Assembly: GCF_023630705.1 (NCBI RefSeq)
Contig: NZ_JALQEM010000006.1
Location: forward strand, 1-64,000
Length of the DNA stretch: 64,000 bases
From: Caballeronia sp. GAFFF1
GTDB taxonomy: Bacteria; Pseudomonadota; Gammaproteobacteria; Burkholderiales; Burkholderiaceae
Reading direction: 5' to 3'
Shown here: positions 37,635 through 45,519 of the stretch, piece by piece
Numbering within the stretch: the stretch's first letter is position 1
Layout of the letters: each line of letters begins with the position of its first letter
Translations under genes and position numbers: made by a program
Notes under the pieces: generated by a model
The model's database searches: none
Told to the model about the DNA's origin: nothing
Seen by the model: only the letters and a program-made list of their open reading frames with translations

Positions 37635-38543
37635 ATGAACCGCGACGTTCCCGACCCGATGACACCGCTCGCCGAAGGCCGCACGACGCGCTTCGGCTGG
37701 CTTTCCTGGGTCGCCGATCCCGTTACGCAGTGGATTCAGGACCACTGCCTGATGTTCTCGGCGGCCATCTCGTTCTTCGCTGCGTTCTCGCTTGCGCCGA
37801 CGCTCGTCATCGTGATCGCGGTGGCGAGCATCTTCTTCGGCGCGGACGCCGTGCAGGGGCGCCTGTTCGATGAAATCAGCGGCATCGTCGGCGCGGACGC
37901 CGCGCACACGCTGGAGGCCATCGTCGCCAATGCGTGGCACGCGGACATGGCGCGCAGCACGGCGGTGCTATCCATCGCGGGCGTGCTGATCGGCGCGTCG
38001 GCCACGTTTTCGTCGCTGCACAGCGCGCTGAACGTGATCTGGCCCACGCCTCTCGTCAGCACGCGCGAGAGCATCGTCGGCCTGTTGCGCGTGCGGCTGA
38101 TGTCGTTCGCGCTCGTGGTCGGCGCGGGGCTGCTCGTCGTCGCGCTGCTGCTGCTCGATGCCGCCGTCGAAGTGCTCGGTCATTGGGCGCTCGGCGACGG
38201 CAATCCGTTCGTCGTGCTATCGAGCCTCACGCGCCATGCCATTTCGCTGGCGATGCTGATGCTCGCGTTCTCCGTTCTGCTCAAATATCTGCCGACGACG
38301 CGCATGCGCTGGCGCGACGCCGCCCTCGGCGCGGCCGCCGCCGCGCTTCTGTTCGAAGGCGGCAAGCGGCTTTTCGCGCTCTACGTGCAACACGCGGGCA
38401 CGGCGAACATGTTCGGCGCGGCGGGGTCGCTCGCCGTCATCCTCTTATGGCTCTACTACTCGGCGGCGGTTTTTCTGCTGGGCGCCGAGCTTTCCGCGAC
38501 GGCGGCCCGCAAGCGCACGCATCGCGAGTCCGGCTGGCGCTGA
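37635..38543 (+). CDS. YihY/BrkB-family membrane protein
   Basis: A 302-residue inner-membrane protein with about six membrane segments and the family phrases AAISFFAAFSLAPTLVI near 40 and LLWLYYSAAVFLLGAE near 270. Once called RNase BN in error; the function is unsettled, possibly a transporter. The start MNRDVPDP is preferred; the upstream open frame overlaps the acidic gene. Confidence 0.9.
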   Translation: MNRDVPDPMTPLAEGRTTRFGWLSWVADPVTQWIQDHCLMFSAAISFFAAFSLAPTLVIVIAVASIFFGADAVQGRLFDEISGIVGADAAHTLEAIVANAWHADMARSTAVLSIAGVLIGASATFSSLHSALNVIWPTPLVSTRESIVGLLRVRLMSFALVVGAGLLVVALLLLDAAVEVLGHWALGDGNPFVVLSSLTRHAISLAMLMLAFSVLLKYLPTTRMRWRDAALGAAAAALLFEGGKRLFALYVQHAGTANMFGAAGSLAVILLWLYYSAAVFLLGAELSATAARKRTHRESGWR

Positions 38544-38545
38544 CG

Positions 38546-38573
38546 AAAAAAAGGCCGCCCGATGTGGGCGGCC
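38546..38573 (-). terminator. Terminator of rpoN
   Basis: Perfect 8-bp stem GGCCGCCC (38553-38560) with GGGCGGCC (38566-38573). Seven A upstream read as T on the minus strand. Confidence 0.85.
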
Positions 38574-38668
38574 CGACATGGCGCTTCCTGCTGTGCTGCT
38601 CTGCGATTCGCTTGACCGGGTCTTCGCTGAGTGCAGGGAGCGCGGAAACTGCTTGCGGCGTTCTGCCG

Positions 38669-40156
38669 TCAAGCCTGCCTGCGCAGTTCCGCAGGCGGCA
38701 CCTTCATCAGATGCCGGTATTTCGCCACCGTGCGGCGCGCGACGATCACGCCCTGATCGGCGAGCATCTTCGCGAGACTGACGTCCGAAAGCGGATCGCG
38801 CGAGTTTTCCTTCGCGATCATTTCCTTGAGTAGCGCGCGCACGGCGGCGGCCGAACACGTGCCGCCGCTTTCCGTGCTGAGTTCGCGCGGGAAGAAGTGC
38901 TTGAACTCGAAAATGCCGCGCGGCGTCGACATGTACTTGTTGCCCGTCGCACGCGAAATGGTGGATTCGTGCAGGCCGAGCTCATCGGCGACATCGCGCA
39001 GGACGAGCGGCTTCAGCGCAATCTCGCCGTAGTCGAAGAACGCCTTCTGATGCGAGACGATGCATTCGGCCACGCGCTGAATCGTGGTGAAGCGCTGCTG
39101 CGCGTTGCGGATCAGCCAGCGCGCTTCCTGCAACTGCTGCGCGAGCGGCGAACGGCTCGCGCCGGCCGACTGCGCGAACAGTTCCGCGTACATGCGATGG
39201 ATGCGCGCGCGCGGCAGCACCGCCGGGTTGATCGTCACGACCCACTGCTTCTTGACCTGGCGCACGATCACGTCCGGCACCACGTAGTTGTCTTCGCTCT
39301 GGCCGTAGTTCTCGCCCGGCTTCGGGTCGAGACGGCGCACGAGCGCGCACGCGATGCGCAGTTCCTCGGCGCTGCAGCCGATCTTCTTCTGCAATTCGGC
39401 CTGCTCGCGGCGCGCGAGCCGCTCCAGATGATGCGCGACGATTGCTCGCGCGACGTCGCGGCCCGGCGTGTCTTCGGGCATCGCGTCGAGTTGCAGCGTC
39501 AGGCATTCGGACAGGTTGCGCGCGCCGACGCCCGGTTTGTCGAGCGACTGCACGAGCTTCAGTGCGATATTGAGTTCGTCCTCGTTGATCGCCGGCTCGA
39601 TGTCGACCACATCGGCCAGTTCGCTCAGTTCCTGACGCAGATAGCCGTCGTCGTCGAGCGCCTCGATGATGAGCTGCGCCACTGCGCGATCGCGTTCGTT
39701 GAGCTGATAGAGACGCAGCGCGTCGTGCAGCGTTTCGTGCAGCGACGGTTCGATGCGCACCCAGTCCGCCGGATCGGAGCCTTCGCCGTCGCCGTTGTTG
39801 CGCGATCCGTTGCGTCCGAACGGGTCGGACGAGAATTCGCTGATGGCGTCGTCGCGCGAACCGCTGTCCGCGCCGGAATCGCCGTCCATGCTGGTTTCCG
39901 AGGCGAGCGGCGCCTCGGCGGGGCTGTCGGCGGCGGGCGGGAGCGCGGTGTCGCTCATCGAGTTGCCGTTGTCCGCGCCGAGAGCGTTGTCCTCGGTTTG
40001 CGACTCGTCGTATTCGAGAAACGGGTTGGTATCCAGCGCGTTACGCAGCTCTTGCTGAAATTCGAGCGACGAAAGTTGCAGCAGGCGCACGGACTGCTGT
40101 AAGCGCGGGGTGAGCGCAAGGCTTTGCTTGGTGCGGAGTTCGAGTGAAGGCGGCAT
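38669..40156 (-). CDS. rpoN: RNA polymerase sigma-54 factor
   Basis: A 495-residue sigma factor. Region I (~1-50) is Gln/Leu-rich (LQQSVRLLQLSSLEFQQEL), region II (~55-130) is acidic, then come the core-binding domain and the C-terminal RpoN box ARRTVAKYR near 478. It is not next to lptB, hpf or ptsN, the usual chromosomal context, so it may be a second rpoN copy, as occurs in Burkholderia. Two enhancer-binding proteins and at least seven sigma-54-type promoters lie within 10 kb. Confidence 0.95.
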   Translation of the reverse strand: MPPSLELRTKQSLALTPRLQQSVRLLQLSSLEFQQELRNALDTNPFLEYDESQTEDNALGADNGNSMSDTALPPAADSPAEAPLASETSMDGDSGADSGSRDDAISEFSSDPFGRNGSRNNGDGEGSDPADWVRIEPSLHETLHDALRLYQLNERDRAVAQLIIEALDDDGYLRQELSELADVVDIEPAINEDELNIALKLVQSLDKPGVGARNLSECLTLQLDAMPEDTPGRDVARAIVAHHLERLARREQAELQKKIGCSAEELRIACALVRRLDPKPGENYGQSEDNYVVPDVIVRQVKKQWVVTINPAVLPRARIHRMYAELFAQSAGASRSPLAQQLQEARWLIRNAQQRFTTIQRVAECIVSHQKAFFDYGEIALKPLVLRDVADELGLHESTISRATGNKYMSTPRGIFEFKHFFPRELSTESGGTCSAAAVRALLKEMIAKENSRDPLSDVSLAKMLADQGVIVARRTVAKYRHLMKVPPAELRRQA

Positions 40157-40286
40157 TGCTTGCTAATCCTCGATGTCTTGACGGGGTCGATGTGTGTGTC
40201 GACCACTTAAAGCAACAGCTATGCCATCGATTGCTAAAGTCATACTCAGCTTGAGTTTTTTCTCTCGTCAAGCGCCGCATTGATGC

Positions 40287-40535
40287 GTGCGGAAGGCCAC
40301 TTTCGCGCAGTTTTTACACGGGCTCAGACAAAAGCACCGCGCCGGGCGAGGCTTGGCGCGCAAGGTTTTCGGCGCCCTCGGCGGCATGGCGCGCGAGGGC
40401 GTCGAAACCGCTGGCAGCCCGCAGACGGCAGCGCCGCGCGCTTGTGCGCCCTCGAACGCAGACCCGTTTCGCTACGACCCGGCACGCGAGTTGCATCAGC
40501 GCTTTCCGGTCGGCGCGGCGACGCCGGCCGGATGA
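40287..40535 (+). CDS. Hypothetical small basic protein
   Basis: An 82-codon frame starting GTG (RKATFAQFLHGLRQKH) with coding-like GC-rich third positions. The N-terminal half is basic, and the end reads DPFRYDPARELHQRFPVG. No ribosome-binding site is evident. The rest of the 40157-40651 gap holds only the rpoN promoter region and the leader of the BON gene. Confidence 0.35.
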   Translation: MRKATFAQFLHGLRQKHRAGRGLARKVFGALGGMAREGVETAGSPQTAAPRACAPSNADPFRYDPARELHQRFPVGAATPAG

Positions 40536-40651
40536 CGCAGGAAGCAATACGCACCAGACCAGCAACACAAACGGGGCGCTCCATCCATGTCCCGCAAGAG
40601 AGCGGGTAAGACCGGGGCGCAAGACCAAAACTGAAAACAAGGAGTATTACT

Positions 40652-41014
40652 ATGAAGACGACTCAATTCCTCAAAGCAGCCGGCGGTATCGCGTGCGTCG
40701 TGTTCGCGCTCAACGCAGGCGCCCAGACCAACTCGACGTCGTCCTCCTCGGGCTCGGAATCGTCCGTCGGCCAAAAGATGGATCAGGTGGGCAAGAAAGT
40801 GGATGACGGCGCGGTCACGACCAAGGTCAAGGCCGAACTGCTCAGCGCGAAGAACGTGAAGTCGACGCACATCCACGTGAAGACGCGCGGCGGCGTCGTA
40901 TCGCTGACCGGCACCGTGCCGTCGGCAGAAGACAAGACGAATGCCGAGCAGGTTGTCAAGGAAGTCTCGGGTGTTGCATCCGTGAAGAACCATCTTAAAA
41001 TTGCTGCCGACTAA
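40652..41014 (+). CDS. BON-domain periplasmic protein (OsmY-like)
   Basis: A 120-residue protein with signal peptide MKTTQFLKAAGGIACVVFAL and cleavage near NAGA. A Ser-rich linker leads to one BON domain (~52-118), with GGVVSLTGTVPS typical of the fold. BON proteins bind envelope phospholipids and often respond to osmotic stress. AAGGAG lies 8 bases upstream of the ATG. Confidence 0.9.
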   Translation: MKTTQFLKAAGGIACVVFALNAGAQTNSTSSSSGSESSVGQKMDQVGKKVDDGAVTTKVKAELLSAKNVKSTHIHVKTRGGVVSLTGTVPSAEDKTNAEQVVKEVSGVASVKNHLKIAAD

Positions 41015-41301
41015 CACGAAAGTGATGGCATAGTTCGTATGCCCGGCCTGCCTCGGCGGGTCAGGGCGCGAGCAAACGAACCCGCGCAGGAGTCCGTGAT
41101 GTGGCCGAAGAAGGCTGCGTACCGGGCTCCGGGCGCGGGTTCGCGCATCAGGCGGTCATGCCGCTCGCGGCTCGAAGCAGAAGATGCATCACCTCGCAGC
41201 ATCGTTGACACCCTAAAAACAGACGGCCCGTTCAGGCGTCACTAGAGGCGGCGAGAAGCGCCGTACTGCGGCGCTGGAAGCCCCGGCAAAAGGAGCTCTT
41301 G

Positions 41302-41532
41302 ATGAAGACGAAGAAGATGGCATTGATCGGCGCGCTGGCGCTCGCATTCACGACGACGGCGTTCGCGCAGGCATCGGACAGCGCCGCGACGACGGACGCG
41401 GCTTCCGGCGCGCATGCGAAGAAGAAGGGCACGTATCTGCATCAGCAGAACAAGAGCCACAAGCTGAAGGGCGCGTCGGCGGCGGCTGCCGCTTCGTCGC
41501 TCGGCACGAACGACAAGGGCCAGCCGCACTAA
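41302..41532 (+). CDS. Small exported protein, unknown function
   Basis: A 76-residue protein with signal peptide MKTKKMALIGALALAFTTTAFA. The mature part is Ala/Ser/Lys-rich (HAKKKGTYLHQQNKSHK). AAGGAG lies upstream. No domain is recognised. The 41015-41301 spacer holds no supportable gene. Confidence 0.65.
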   Translation: MKTKKMALIGALALAFTTTAFAQASDSAATTDAASGAHAKKKGTYLHQQNKSHKLKGASAAAAASSLGTNDKGQPH

Positions 41533-41553
41533 GCCGCCGCGGTTCGCGCTCGA

Positions 41554-41581
41554 CAAAACGGCCACGTGAGTGGCCGTTTTG
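41554..41581 (+). terminator. Bidirectional terminator
   Basis: Perfect 12-bp stem 41554-41565 with 41570-41581, loop GTGA, A and T at the arm ends. It separates two convergent genes. Confidence 0.9.
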
Positions 41582-41633
41582 TTTTTGCATCGCCGCATGA
41601 AAGCGGCGATGGCCCGAGCCTGCGGTTCGCGCC

Positions 41634-42086
41634 TTAGGACTTCGCGGCTGCGTACTGATCGCGCAGGTCGCGGATGCGGTCGTGGTTCTCGACGACGCCC
41701 TGATACTGCCGCTCGACCACGGCGCGGATATCGGCCGGCAGGTCCTTGTCGAGCGCCTGGCGGTAATTCTTCTTGGCGGCGTCCTCGCCGCGCTCGCACT
41801 CGGCGAGAACGGCGTGATCGCTCTGGCTCGTCACCGCCGACTTCACATCCACCCAGCCGCGATGCAGCGCGCCGGAGATCGAGCCGCCCGTTTCCGGCTT
41901 GCCGCCCAGGCGCTGCACGAGACCCTGCAGTTCGATGGCGCCTTGTGCGCAGGCTTCCGCGCGGTTCTGGAACAGCAGCTTGAGGCTCGGGTCACGCGTG
42001 TCTTCAGCGGCCTTGAGGAAGCCCTTCTCGCCGTCCTTCGACGTCTCAATAAGGTCATTCAGTACCGATACGACGTTCGTGCTCAT
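41634..42086 (-). CDS. PA2169-family four-helix-bundle protein (DUF2383)
   Basis: A 150-residue helical protein starting MSTNVVSVLNDLIETSKDGEKGF, matching the PA2169/DUF2383 pattern of Glu- and His-containing helices similar to ferritin-like bundles. The biological role is unknown, but homologues are stress-linked. AGGAGGTG lies ~6 bases before the ATG at 42086. A strong sigma-54 promoter lies ~77 bp upstream. Confidence 0.88.
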   Translation of the reverse strand: MSTNVVSVLNDLIETSKDGEKGFLKAAEDTRDPSLKLLFQNRAEACAQGAIELQGLVQRLGGKPETGGSISGALHRGWVDVKSAVTSQSDHAVLAECERGEDAAKKNYRQALDKDLPADIRAVVERQYQGVVENHDRIRDLRDQYAAAKS

Positions 42087-42161
42087 ATACACCTCCTTTT
42101 AGTGACGAAGTTGCGTTCGACGCAGCCCCGATGCCGAGGCGCGCGCTTGCCGGTTACCCGT

Positions 42162-42177
42162 TGCACGTCGCGTGCCC
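42162..42177 (-). promoter_or_regulatory. Sigma-54 promoter (leftward)
   Basis: On the minus strand, GGGCACGCGACGTGCA carries GG at 42176-42175 and GC at 42164-42163, with 10-bp spacing and a full GGCACG -24 block. It is upstream of the PA2169-family gene and nearly back-to-back with a rightward sigma-54 promoter. Confidence 0.7.
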
Positions 42178-42193
42178 GGACGGTCGGAATGCG

Positions 42194-42209
42194 CGGCACA
42201 GGCATTGCT
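42194..42209 (+). promoter_or_regulatory. Sigma-54 promoter (rightward)
   Basis: CGGCACAGGCATTGCT has GG at 42195-42196 and GC at 42207-42208, with GGCAC and TTGCT blocks. It lies ~69 bp before the small gene at 42278. Confidence 0.7.
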
Positions 42210-42277
42210 CAACGTCTGCCGCAAATATCACGGCGCGTCCCACGCAGGCGCGCAGCGACAAGGCAACAGGAGAAACG

Positions 42278-42535
42278 ATGAAATGGTCCCGCGCGCTCGC
42301 GAATCGCGAGCTTTTCGTATTCGTTGCGATCGTCGCGTCGGCGATCGCGCTACATATTCGTGCAGAAGCAATCGACCGGTCCGCTGCTTCGGCGGCTTCC
42401 GCGGCGATGCGCGCGGCTTATTCGCAGCTATGCGAGCCGTCGCCGCATGGCTCGGCGCGAGCGCGCCCGCGCCCCGCCGATTGCCGCGCGCGCGCGCATG
42501 TGGAGCCGACGCCAACCGAGCGGTTGTGGGTTTGA
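42278..42535 (+). CDS. Small exported or membrane protein, unknown function
   Basis: An 85-residue protein starting MKWSRALANRELFVFVAIVASAIALHI, with one hydrophobic segment near 12-27 that may anchor it or act as a signal. The tail is Ala/Arg-rich with two Cys. AGGAG lies 5 bases before the ATG. It is divergent from the PA2169-family gene, each with its own sigma-54 promoter. Confidence 0.55.
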   Translation: MKWSRALANRELFVFVAIVASAIALHIRAEAIDRSAASAASAAMRAAYSQLCEPSPHGSARARPRPADCRARAHVEPTPTERLWV

Positions 42536-42580
42536 TGCGGCGCATTGCTGGCGGGACGAAGAAGCAGAAGAAGCAGGAAG

Positions 42581-42606
42581 AAGCGCCCGGCGGAAACCGG
42601 GCGCTT
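42581..42606 (+). terminator. Terminator between convergent genes
   Basis: Ten-base perfect stem 42581-42590 with 42597-42606. On the plus strand CGGCTTTT follows. Confidence 0.8.
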
Positions 42607-42642
42607 CGGCTTTTGTAGCGTGTGATTGTCGGACGGTAACGA

Positions 42643-43197
42643 TCAAACCGGTTGCGGCGGCTTGAGCGGATCGAAGTCGCTCCAGCGGCCTTGCTTCCAG
42701 CGGCCCGACGCGCGTTCGATATCCAGCCCGCCGGCCTCCCGCAGAATGTTCGCGGCGCGATCATATGTCTCGGGCGACACATGCACGGCCACCAGCACGC
42801 CGGAGTGACGCGTCGGCTCCTCCTCGGCCTGCGCGGGCGCGCCCGGCTTCTTCTTCGTGTGCGACATGGCGCCCGCGAGCGAGCCGATATACGCGCCGAC
42901 GCCCGCCGCGACGACCGAGACAAGCAGCGGCGCCTTGAACACCGCGAAGATCGCCGCGCCGATGACCGCGCCGATCACCGCGCCAATGGTCACGCCCTTG
43001 CCGGCGCCTTTGGGCGCGGCGCTCGCGCCTCTATCCGTATGGACGTCGCCGCCTATCGGAAAGCGCGCGTGCTGCCCGCTCGGCGTGACGAAGAACAGCG
43101 TGACGTCCTCTTCCACGAAGCCGTTCGCGAAGAGCCGCTGGGCAGCCGTTTCGGCGTCAGGAAAAGTCTGGAACCGGCCCGCGATGATCAGGGACAT
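42643..43197 (-). CDS. Stress-type membrane protein with glycine-zipper segment
   Basis: A 184-residue protein. The N-terminal ~45 residues (SLIIAGRFQTFPDAETAAQ) and the C-terminal ~50 (VAVHVSPETYDRAANILRE) look like paired ferredoxin-type halves, as in general-stress proteins of the GSP17M type (weak resemblance). A Gly/Ala/Val-rich membrane hairpin spans ~68-110. It is last in a possible leftward run of small stress genes. Confidence 0.6.
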   Translation of the reverse strand: MSLIIAGRFQTFPDAETAAQRLFANGFVEEDVTLFFVTPSGQHARFPIGGDVHTDRGASAAPKGAGKGVTIGAVIGAVIGAAIFAVFKAPLLVSVVAAGVGAYIGSLAGAMSHTKKKPGAPAQAEEEPTRHSGVLVAVHVSPETYDRAANILREAGGLDIERASGRWKQGRWSDFDPLKPPQPV

Positions 43198-43273
43198 GTT
43201 TCCTCCTTTTTAGTATCGGTTGGTCGAATGCGGCTCGCGCAGCGCGGAGCCGTTCAGAGAGACGCGCGCGGGA

Positions 43274-43561
43274 TCAGTCCGGCTCCATGCCGGCCACGCG
43301 AAAGAGCCCGCTGCGCAGCACGACCGACTGGCCGCCGTTGTCGTCGAGCGCTTCCGCGCACACCGCGCGAATGCGCGCCGAACCGCTTTCGAATGCGGGC
43401 AGCAGGTCTTCCTCGCGCGGCGACTTCGCGCCGAAGTGGTCTTCCAGCGCCTCGGCGCTGATCGAGCAGACGACCGCTTCGCCATCGACGAGCGCCGTGA
43501 AGTGGATGGCGAGATCGTCGCCGTTGAAGACGGGGGGATCGTCGGAAAACGTGATGTGCAT
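43274..43561 (-). CDS. DUF1488-family protein
   Basis: A 95-residue soluble protein starting MHITFSDDPPVFNGDDLAIHF. The family pattern includes the phrase VVCSISAEALEDHFGA near 30-45. The function is unknown. The start is chosen at 43561 because the upstream extension is atypical. Confidence 0.82.
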   Translation of the reverse strand: MHITFSDDPPVFNGDDLAIHFTALVDGEAVVCSISAEALEDHFGAKSPREEDLLPAFESGSARIRAVCAEALDDNGGQSVVLRSGLFRVAGMEPD

Positions 43562-43644
43562 GGTCGAGTCCTCATAAGCCGGACGAGGGCCGGCGGACGC
43601 GCGAACGCATAGGGCGTCCGCACGGTCGAGAAGGTGCCCGGCGC

Positions 43645-44208
43645 TCATGACGCCTTCGCCTTGGCTAGTTGCTGTGCCATCGCGTAGTGATGACGGAGAA
43701 TCGGCAGTGCCTTCGCCGCCGCCGCCTTCAACGCGGCATCGTTGCCTTTCTCGCTCTCCTTCGCGAACAGCTCGACCGCCTTCTGATGCGCGGCGAGCGC
43801 GACTTTCTCAATATAGGCCTTGTCGAACTCGGCCCCCTTGAGATTTTGCAGACTGCCGGTGACGGACGAATCCGCGCTCGGCGGCGACGTTATGCCGTGG
43901 CGCTTCGCGATGACATCGAGGTTGCGCGCGAGCTTGGCGTGATCCGCGATCATTCGCTGTGCGAACTCCTTCACGTCTTTGTCGCCCGAGCGCGTGAGCG
44001 CGAGCTTGCTCGCCGCGATCTCGGTCGCGCCCGCGGTGCCTGCGTCCTGGATGAACTGCTGGTCGGTCGCCGAGAGCTTCTGCGATGGCGGCGCGTTCGC
44101 AGGCGTGCTGGCGCTCGCGGTGTCTTCGGTCTGCGCCTGGGCGAAGGTCGCGCAGGCCGCGAGCAAAAGGCCGCTGAGACGGGCGATGAGACGGCTCTGG
44201 CGTGGCAT
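43645..44208 (-). CDS. DUF4142 exported protein
   Basis: A 187-residue protein with a signal peptide (LIARLSGLLLAACATFAQA). A four-helix ferritin-like DUF4142 domain follows, with DQQFIQDAGTAGATEIAASKLAL near 48-70. Periplasmic and often stress-induced, but of unknown activity. It lies 36 bp downstream of the PfpI gene on the same strand, so co-transcription is likely. Confidence 0.88.
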   Translation of the reverse strand: MPRQSRLIARLSGLLLAACATFAQAQTEDTASASTPANAPPSQKLSATDQQFIQDAGTAGATEIAASKLALTRSGDKDVKEFAQRMIADHAKLARNLDVIAKRHGITSPPSADSSVTGSLQNLKGAEFDKAYIEKVALAAHQKAVELFAKESEKGNDAALKAAAAKALPILRHHYAMAQQLAKAKAS

Positions 44209-44244
44209 CGGCGTGGCTCCGCTTCGTGGATCGAGCCGGCGCAT

Positions 44245-44796
44245 TCAGGCAGCGCGCGCTTTGCTGAGCGCCTCGATCAGCGCCTGATTGAAGGCGGGCA
44301 GGTCGTCGGGCTTGCGGCTCGTGATGAGATTGCCGTCGATCTGCACTTCCTGGTCGACCCACGTGCCGCCCGCGTTGCGCACGTCGTCCTGCAGGCTCGG
44401 CCAGCTCGTCATCGTGCGGCCCGCGACGATGCCCGCCGAGATCGGCAGCCAGCCGCCGTGGCAGATGACGGCAAGCGGTTTCTTCGCCGCATCGGCTTCC
44501 TTGACGAAGGCTTGCGCTTTCGCGTCGAGGCGGATGGCGTCGCCATTCACGACGCCGCCCGGCAACACCACGGCGTCGTAATCTGCGGCGGTTGCTTCGT
44601 CCAGCGTGCGATCCACCTTCACGGTGTCGCCCTTGTCGACGTGCTCGAAACCCTGGATCTCGCCGGGCTTCTGCGAGATGACGTCGACCTGCGCGCCGGC
44701 TTCCTTCAGCGCGCGCTGCGGTTCGACGAGTTCGGCCTGCTCGAAGCCGTCGACCGCTAGGATCGCTACCTTGTAGCCGTTGAGGGAAATCGCCAT
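44245..44796 (-). CDS. DJ-1/PfpI-family protein (type 1 glutamine-amidotransferase fold)
   Basis: A 183-residue protein starting MAISLNGYKVAILAVDGFEQAELVEP. The nucleophile elbow VICHGGW places Cys near 108, with Glu near 21 as expected for PfpI/YhbO proteins. Relatives act as stress chaperones, proteases or deglycases (disputed). AGGAG lies before the ATG at 44796. A strong sigma-54 promoter lies ~80 bp upstream and could drive the downstream DUF4142, DUF1488 and membrane-protein genes too. Confidence 0.9.
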   Translation of the reverse strand: MAISLNGYKVAILAVDGFEQAELVEPQRALKEAGAQVDVISQKPGEIQGFEHVDKGDTVKVDRTLDEATAADYDAVVLPGGVVNGDAIRLDAKAQAFVKEADAAKKPLAVICHGGWLPISAGIVAGRTMTSWPSLQDDVRNAGGTWVDQEVQIDGNLITSRKPDDLPAFNQALIEALSKARAA

Positions 44797-44870
44797 GAAC
44801 ACACTCCTGTCATTGCTCGTTTCGGATGGTCGCGCGGCGGATTCACGCGCGGATTCACGCTTGAAACAGG

Positions 44871-44886
44871 AGCAAGGGTTGTGCCC
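44871..44886 (-). promoter_or_regulatory. Sigma-54 promoter (leftward)
   Basis: On the minus strand, GGGCACAACCCTTGCT has GG at 44885-44884 and GC at 44873-44872, with GGCAC and TTGCT blocks. Inverted half-sites TGCATC/GATGCA lie just upstream and might bind an activator. Confidence 0.72.
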
Positions 44887-44964
44887 AAATGATCGCGTTA
44901 TTGCATCGGATGGATGCAGAAGCCGGCGTGATGGATGGCGGGCAAACTGCCGCCGGATCGCGGG

Positions 44965-45519
44965 TCACGCCGCTTCGACGCTGTGCTTGCTGGCAAGACG
45001 TAGCTTGTTGATGACGGACGGCGCCGCCGAGAATGCTGCCGCGACGCGGAGCGCGATCAGCGGCACGCGATGCAGTTCCAGTCAAAGACGAGCGCCGCAC
45101 GCGTCACTCCGCTTCGACGCTGTGCTAGCTGCCGAGAGGCAGCATGCTGACGACGGCCGCCGCCGCCGCCGAGAATGCCGCTGCCACGCCGAGCGATCAG
45201 CGACCCTTGATGCGGCCCCAGTCAAAAACAAGCGCGGCACGGTTCACGCCGCTTCCACGCTCTGCTTGCTGGCGAGCCGCAGCACGCTGACGACAGCCGC
45301 CGCCGCCAAAAACGCGGCCGCGACCCCGAGCGCGATCAACGGCCCGCGATGCACTTCCAGTCGAAGACGAGCGCGGCGCGGTTCACGCCGATTCGACGCT
45401 ATGCTTGCCGGCGAGACGCAGCTTGTCGATGATGGCCGCCGCCGAGAATGCCGCCGCGACGCCGAGCGCGATCAGCGGCCCGCCATGCGGTTTCAGTCAA
45501 AAGACAAGCGCGGCGCGGT
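44965..45519 (-). repeat. Four diverged ~139-bp tandem copies of the MFS gene 3' end
   Basis: Units begin (reading left to right) with the reverse-complemented stop codon at 44965, 45104, 45244 and 45383; the gene's own stop is at 45520. Steps are 139, 140, 139 and 137 bp. Each unit copies the last ~110 coding bases of the MFS gene plus ~30 bp of 3' flank. Three units keep an open 36-39-codon frame ending S-V-E-A/S-A-stop; the second has a 2-bp deletion and an in-frame TAG. None has an own start codon. Confidence 0.85.
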
